Shown: positions 61,520 through 64,000 of the stretch, one piece after another
How positions within the stretch are numbered: the stretch's first letter is position 1
How the letters are laid out: each line of letters starts with the position of its first letter
Assembly (NCBI GenBank): GCA_035535015.1
Contig: DATLQU010000014.1
Span: forward strand, 37,020-101,019
DNA: 64,000 bases
Source: Palsa-661 sp035535015
Lineage (GTDB): Bacteria; Actinomycetota; Acidimicrobiia; Acidimicrobiales; UBA8190
Direction: 5' to 3'
Notes under the pieces: model-generated
Databases searched by the model: none
What the model was told of the DNA's origin: nothing
Seen by the model: only the letters and a program-made list of their open reading frames with translations
Made by a program: the position numbers and the translations under genes

Positions 61520-61801
61520 GTGATCCGGTCGTTCCGAGACAAGGAGACCGAGCGGATCTGGAACAGGCAGCGAACCCGCCAGATCGACGACGGCACACAC
61601 AGGATCGCTCTCCGGAAGCTACTGATTCTCGACGCCGCCGAGGTGCTCGGCGACCTCAGAGTGCCACCTGGAAATCGGCTTGAGAAGTTGAAAGGCGATC
61701 GTGCCGGCTCCTACAGCATCCGAGTCAACCAGCAGTGGCGGATCTGCTTCAGGTGGACCGACGCAGGCGCCGAAGACGTTGAACTCGTCGACTATCACTG
61801 A
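61520..61801 (+). CDS. higB: HigB-type mRNA interferase toxin
   Basis: The 93-aa RelE-superfamily protein matches HigB: VIRSFRDKETERIWNRQRTRQI, ALRKLLILDAAEVLGDLRVPPGNRLEKLKGDRAGSYSIRVNQQWRICFRW (in outline) and the end VELVDYH. HigB cuts mRNA on the ribosome when free of HigA. The GTG start sits at the predicted transcription start. It precedes higA by 12 bp, the usual toxin-first order of hig loci. Confidence 0.88.
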   Translation: MIRSFRDKETERIWNRQRTRQIDDGTHRIALRKLLILDAAEVLGDLRVPPGNRLEKLKGDRAGSYSIRVNQQWRICFRWTDAGAEDVELVDYH

Positions 61802-61813
61802 GAGGAGAATCCC

Positions 61814-62116
61814 GTGAACACGCCCCCGGTCATGCCCCCGATCCATCCAGGAGAGGTATTGATGGACGAATACCTGGAGCCTCTGGGTGTCACCCAGCAC
61901 CGTCTGGCCGTCGCCATCGGGGTTCCGCCCCGGCGCATCAATGAGATCGTCCACGGAAAGCGTAGGATCACCGCCGATACCGCACTTCGCATGGCGCGCT
62001 ACTTCGGCACGTCCGAGCGATTCTGGATGAATCTACAGGGCCGGTACGATCTAGAGGTAGAGCGGGATCGCCTCGTTGACACGCTCGATGAGATCACACC
62101 GCTCAAGAGCGCATGA
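61814..62116 (+). CDS. higA: HigA-type antitoxin
   Basis: The 100-aa protein has the HigA start MPPIHPGEVLMDEYLEPLGVTQHRLAVAIGVPPRRINEIVHGKRRITADTALRMARYFGTSERFWMNLQ (in outline), with an XRE HTH at residues 25-75. It neutralises HigB and represses the operon, probably at the AACGAGTCTCGTT palindrome. AGGAG lies 6 bp before the GTG. Confidence 0.9.
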   Translation: MNTPPVMPPIHPGEVLMDEYLEPLGVTQHRLAVAIGVPPRRINEIVHGKRRITADTALRMARYFGTSERFWMNLQGRYDLEVERDRLVDTLDEITPLKSA

Positions 62117-62139
62117 CCGGCCAACGCGGCCCAAGTTCC

Positions 62140-62304
62140 TGGCAGTCCCAACGGGATTCTAACCGTGCCCCCTTGAGAGGGAGTCCTATGGGTTGTCCAC
62201 AACCAGGACACCTACACCTTCTCTCTACTCAACGGCCCTTTTGACTGACCGTTGGATACCGCTCAAGACCGGTCGTGCGCGTTGCGACGCGCACGGATAG
62301 CGCA
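62140..62304 (-). repeat. tRNA-like dispersed repeat, copy C
   Basis: It starts 24 bp after the higA stop. The end is TGGGACT-G-CCA (62150-62140), with a degenerate T-arm that lacks one base. The far end shares 24 identical bases (62273-62296) and the 8-bp GTGCGCGT/ACGCGCAC hairpin with copy D at 51.2 kb. A TTGTCCACAA palindrome lies near 62194. Confidence 0.7.
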
Positions 62305-62328
62305 CGCAATATGTCGCCGGACCCGTCA

Positions 62329-62460
62329 TCAGCGGCTGCGCCGGGCCTCGTCCCAGCGATCGGAGACGTCCCACTCCCCTACCCAATGCTCGATGTACGC
62401 CTCGTCGAGGGAGCGACCGGCACGGAGAATGGAAAGGATGTCGTCCTGGTGTTGCCGGCA
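62329..62460 (-). pseudogene. Unrecognised gene remnant
   Basis: A minus-strand frame without a start codon encodes DDILSILRAGRSLDEAYIEHWVGEW followed by DVSDRWDEARRSR and a stop at 62331-62329. Composition and regular helix-like spacing suggest the end of a former gene, cut by the border of the transposon to the right. No family was recognised. Confidence 0.3.
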
Positions 62461-62597
62461 GGTTTAGGTGGGGACGTAACGGCTGGATTGAGCGAGGACG
62501 ATTCGGCAGGTCTGCGTGGGGACGCGCAGCGGCGCCGGCCGGTGACCAATCGTCCCGACCGGCGCCGGTGCCGGATTGAGCTGGAAACGCCGGGGGA
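62461..62597. other. Likely end region of a transposon with direct repeats
   Basis: GTGGGGACG occurs at 62468-62476 and 62516-62524, and GGATTGAGC at 62485-62493 and 62573-62581, both as direct repeats. GGCGCCGG...CCGGCGCC forms a hairpin across 62531-62567. Multiple transposase-binding repeats inside each end are typical of Tn7/Tn5053-like elements. The exact terminus was not located. Confidence 0.4.
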
Positions 62598-63419
62598 TCA
62601 GGTTCGGGTCAGTTCGGCCACCGCCTTCTTGGCGCAAAGGTCATCCACCAGACCCTTGCCGTCGGCCGCGGCAGCCATCAGGGCCGCCGTCGCCGCGTTG
62701 TTGAGCGCTCGCGGTAGCCCGTTGGCGTAGCGGTTCAGGCGTGCCGTGGCGTCGTCGGCGATGAGCGGGTCGGTCCGACCGGCCAGGGCCAGGTGGTGAC
62801 GCAGGTAGGCCACCGACTCGGCCAGGTCCATGCCCGAGATGGAGAAGCGCACCGAGATGCGTTGGTCGAGCGCGGCGAGTACACCTTGGCGCAGACGATG
62901 GGCCAACGTGGGTTGCCCGACGAGCAGCCCGGCGAAAGGACTGGCCGAGTCCATGTCCGAATTGGACAGGAGCCGGAGTTCCTCGAGCTGAGCGGGCGAT
63001 AAGAGGTGAGCTTCGTCAATGATAAAAACCACTTTGCGGTGACGTTCGGCCTCCTCGGCCGCCAATAGGCTGGCCACCTGGTTGATCGCCTCGGCCTTGT
63101 GGAACCGCGGTGTGGCGCCGAGGGCTGTGGTGATGGCCACGTAGAGACCGCGACACCCACCCGAAGGATTGGCCAGGTACACCACCGTGTAGCGCGTGCG
63201 GTCGAGCCCGGCCACCGCGGCCGGCAGGGCCACGGTCTTGCCCGCCCCCACGTCACCGGTGATCACCCCAAGGGCCGACTCGGCGATGCAGTGCTGGACC
63301 CGGGCCACGGCCTCTTGGTGGGCGGCCCGTTCGAAGAGCTTGTCGGCCGGCACCGCCTTCGTGAACGGTGTGCGGGTGAATCCGAAGTGCGCTGACCAGA
63401 TGTCAGTGGTAGCGGTCAT
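62598..63419 (-). CDS. ExeA/TniB/TnsC-like AAA ATPase of a transposon
   Basis: The 273-aa protein begins HFGFTRTPFTKAVPADKLFE, the ExeA-type start, then Walker A GDVGAGKT at 55-62, Walker B VVFIIDEAHLL near 133, sensor region LLVGQPTL and a C-terminal lid with GLPRALNN. Such ATPases select targets for a partner DDE transposase. It overlaps the upstream transposase gene by ATGA, as in two-gene transposition operons. Confidence 0.83.
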   Translation of the reverse strand: MTATTDIWSAHFGFTRTPFTKAVPADKLFERAAHQEAVARVQHCIAESALGVITGDVGAGKTVALPAAVAGLDRTRYTVVYLANPSGGCRGLYVAITTALGATPRFHKAEAINQVASLLAAEEAERHRKVVFIIDEAHLLSPAQLEELRLLSNSDMDSASPFAGLLVGQPTLAHRLRQGVLAALDQRISVRFSISGMDLAESVAYLRHHLALAGRTDPLIADDATARLNRYANGLPRALNNAATAALMAAAADGKGLVDDLCAKKAVAELTRT

Positions 63420-64000
63420 CGAACCTGCTCCTCCTCGTCGTGGTCGTCACCCTCGAAACCGGGCAGCGGCAGCTCCCGGTAGTCAATGCGCCCGGCGCCC
63501 TGGGCCTCCTCCTCGGCCGCGGCCACGATCTTCAGGTAGTCGATGCCGCTGTCCTCGGCCGGGTGGGGGGCGGGCGGGGCCGCCTGGGGCACGGCGGGGT
63601 GCACGTGGCGGCCGATCACGAACGGAACGGCCTTCCCCACAGACACGCCGTCGGCGTAGACGTCGATGGCGCTCAGATCCTCGGGGTCGAAGCGTAGTTC
63701 CACGTTCTGGCCCACGAGCGATGGGTCGACGCCGTAGCGATTGGCCAAGATCGATACTGTCGCCGTCTTCGTCACTCGCCGCACCACGGACCATCGGAAG
63801 GCTTCGCGCAGGAGCTCTGGCGCCGGCAGCTCGGGGGGACCGCCTTCCAGGAAACGATCAATCGGGCGCTGCTTGGTCTCGGCGTGGACACGGCAGTTGG
63901 CCACCTGCTCGGCCCATGAGGTGAAGAGGTCGTTCAATTGTTCGAAGCTTTCGATACCTTTCGCCTCGGCTTCGGTGAGGAAGCGTTCGCGGATATAGCG
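63416..64000 (-). CDS. DDE transposase, C-terminal part (TniA/TnsB/MuA type), runs off the window
   Basis: The frame is open to the window edge (RYIRERFLTEAEAKGIESFEQL then NDLFTSWAEQVANCRVHAETKQRPIDRFLEGG), matching the end of an rve-type catalytic domain, followed by a Mu-type C-terminal beta-barrel (VSILANRYGVDPSLVGQNVELRFDPEDLSAIDVY) and an acidic tail. The DDE residues lie beyond the window. The first of about 195 codons in view is not a start. Confidence 0.78.
   Translation of the reverse strand, partial: RYIRERFLTEAEAKGIESFEQLNDLFTSWAEQVANCRVHAETKQRPIDRFLEGGPPELPAPELLREAFRWSVVRRVTKTATVSILANRYGVDPSLVGQNVELRFDPEDLSAIDVYADGVSVGKAVPFVIGRHVHPAVPQAAPPAPHPAEDSGIDYLKIVAAAEEEAQGAGRIDYRELPLPGFEGDDHDEEEQVR

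Noticed and set aside
62190..62204. DnaA box / replication origin in repeat C
   Set aside because: TTGTCCACAA matches an actinobacterial DnaA-box style but it is single, palindromic, and sits within a repeat stem. There is no cluster, AT-rich element or dnaA/dnaN gene.
59553..62304. Integron gene cassettes with attC sites
   Set aside because: I looked for RYYYAAC and GTTRRRY core sites at the repeat ends and found no clean pair, and no integron integrase is in view. The cassette-like layout is kept as a finding without the integron label.

Overview
The window reads as a high-GC chromosome segment of an actinomycetote, most likely an uncultured member of the Acidimicrobiia. This placement is inferred from gene content: F420-type luciferase-like oxidoreductases, PspA with a PspAA partner, an HU protein with a long Ala/Lys/Pro tail, DUF4232 and DUF4234 proteins, frequent GTG and TTG starts, and leaderless promoters. 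No rRNA, intact tRNA or CRISPR array was found.

Region 1 (1-28.6 kb) is dense, very GC-rich housekeeping and catabolic sequence. It starts with the tail of an apparent ECF sigma factor and its zinc-finger anti-sigma partner, joined by a 14-bp tandem array. Next come a diiron ferritin-like protein, an acyl-CoA synthetase, PspA-PspAA, LLM oxidoreductases, SRPBCC proteins, PPK2, Usp, YceH-like, VOC and ABM proteins, two membrane proteins, a HAD phosphatase, an amidase, Gfo/Idh/MocA, a MarR-MFS efflux operon, CorA, a secreted S15-type hydrolase, an APH-like kinase, a P450 and a divergent MocR/aminotransferase pair. Several genes here are broken: a DUF3089-like lipoprotein, an MmpL/TetR pair, and a PEP mutase-like gene with an in-frame deletion and a frameshift.

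Region 2 (28.6-50.8 kb) mixes secreted and signalling genes (an A4-fold-like secreted protein, DUF4232, HU, a second P450, an ABC-2 exporter, a twice-frameshifted HD-GYP protein, and a zinc-ribbon/cyclase/AAA/TPR giant protein) with metabolism (Gfo/Idh/MocA, gamma-glutamyltransferase, sterol desaturase-like enzyme, metY-metX, enoyl-CoA hydratase). A 337-aa secreted protein at 42-43 kb has two copies of an Ig-like unit carrying DxDGNA loops.

Region 3 (51-64 kb) is accessory DNA. Four roughly 160-170 bp repeats, each carrying a tRNA T-arm and acceptor 3' strand on the minus strand, lie at 51.06, 60.43, 61.27 and 62.14 kb. The outer two belong to one subfamily and bracket about 11 kb. Between 59.5 and 62.3 kb three compact two-gene modules, all on the plus strand (XRE plus nucleotidyltransferase, a 59-aa/87-aa pair, higB-higA), are each followed by such a repeat, which gives a cassette-like layout. 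The same region holds a ClC channel, a MarR gene, transposase remnants, and an IS1182-family element that sits inside the signal-peptide codons of a paralogue of the 42-kb secreted protein. That insertion can be reversed on paper: removing the IS and one CTAG copy restores a 317-codon frame. The right edge enters a transposon with an ExeA/TniB-like ATPase and a partial DDE transposase.
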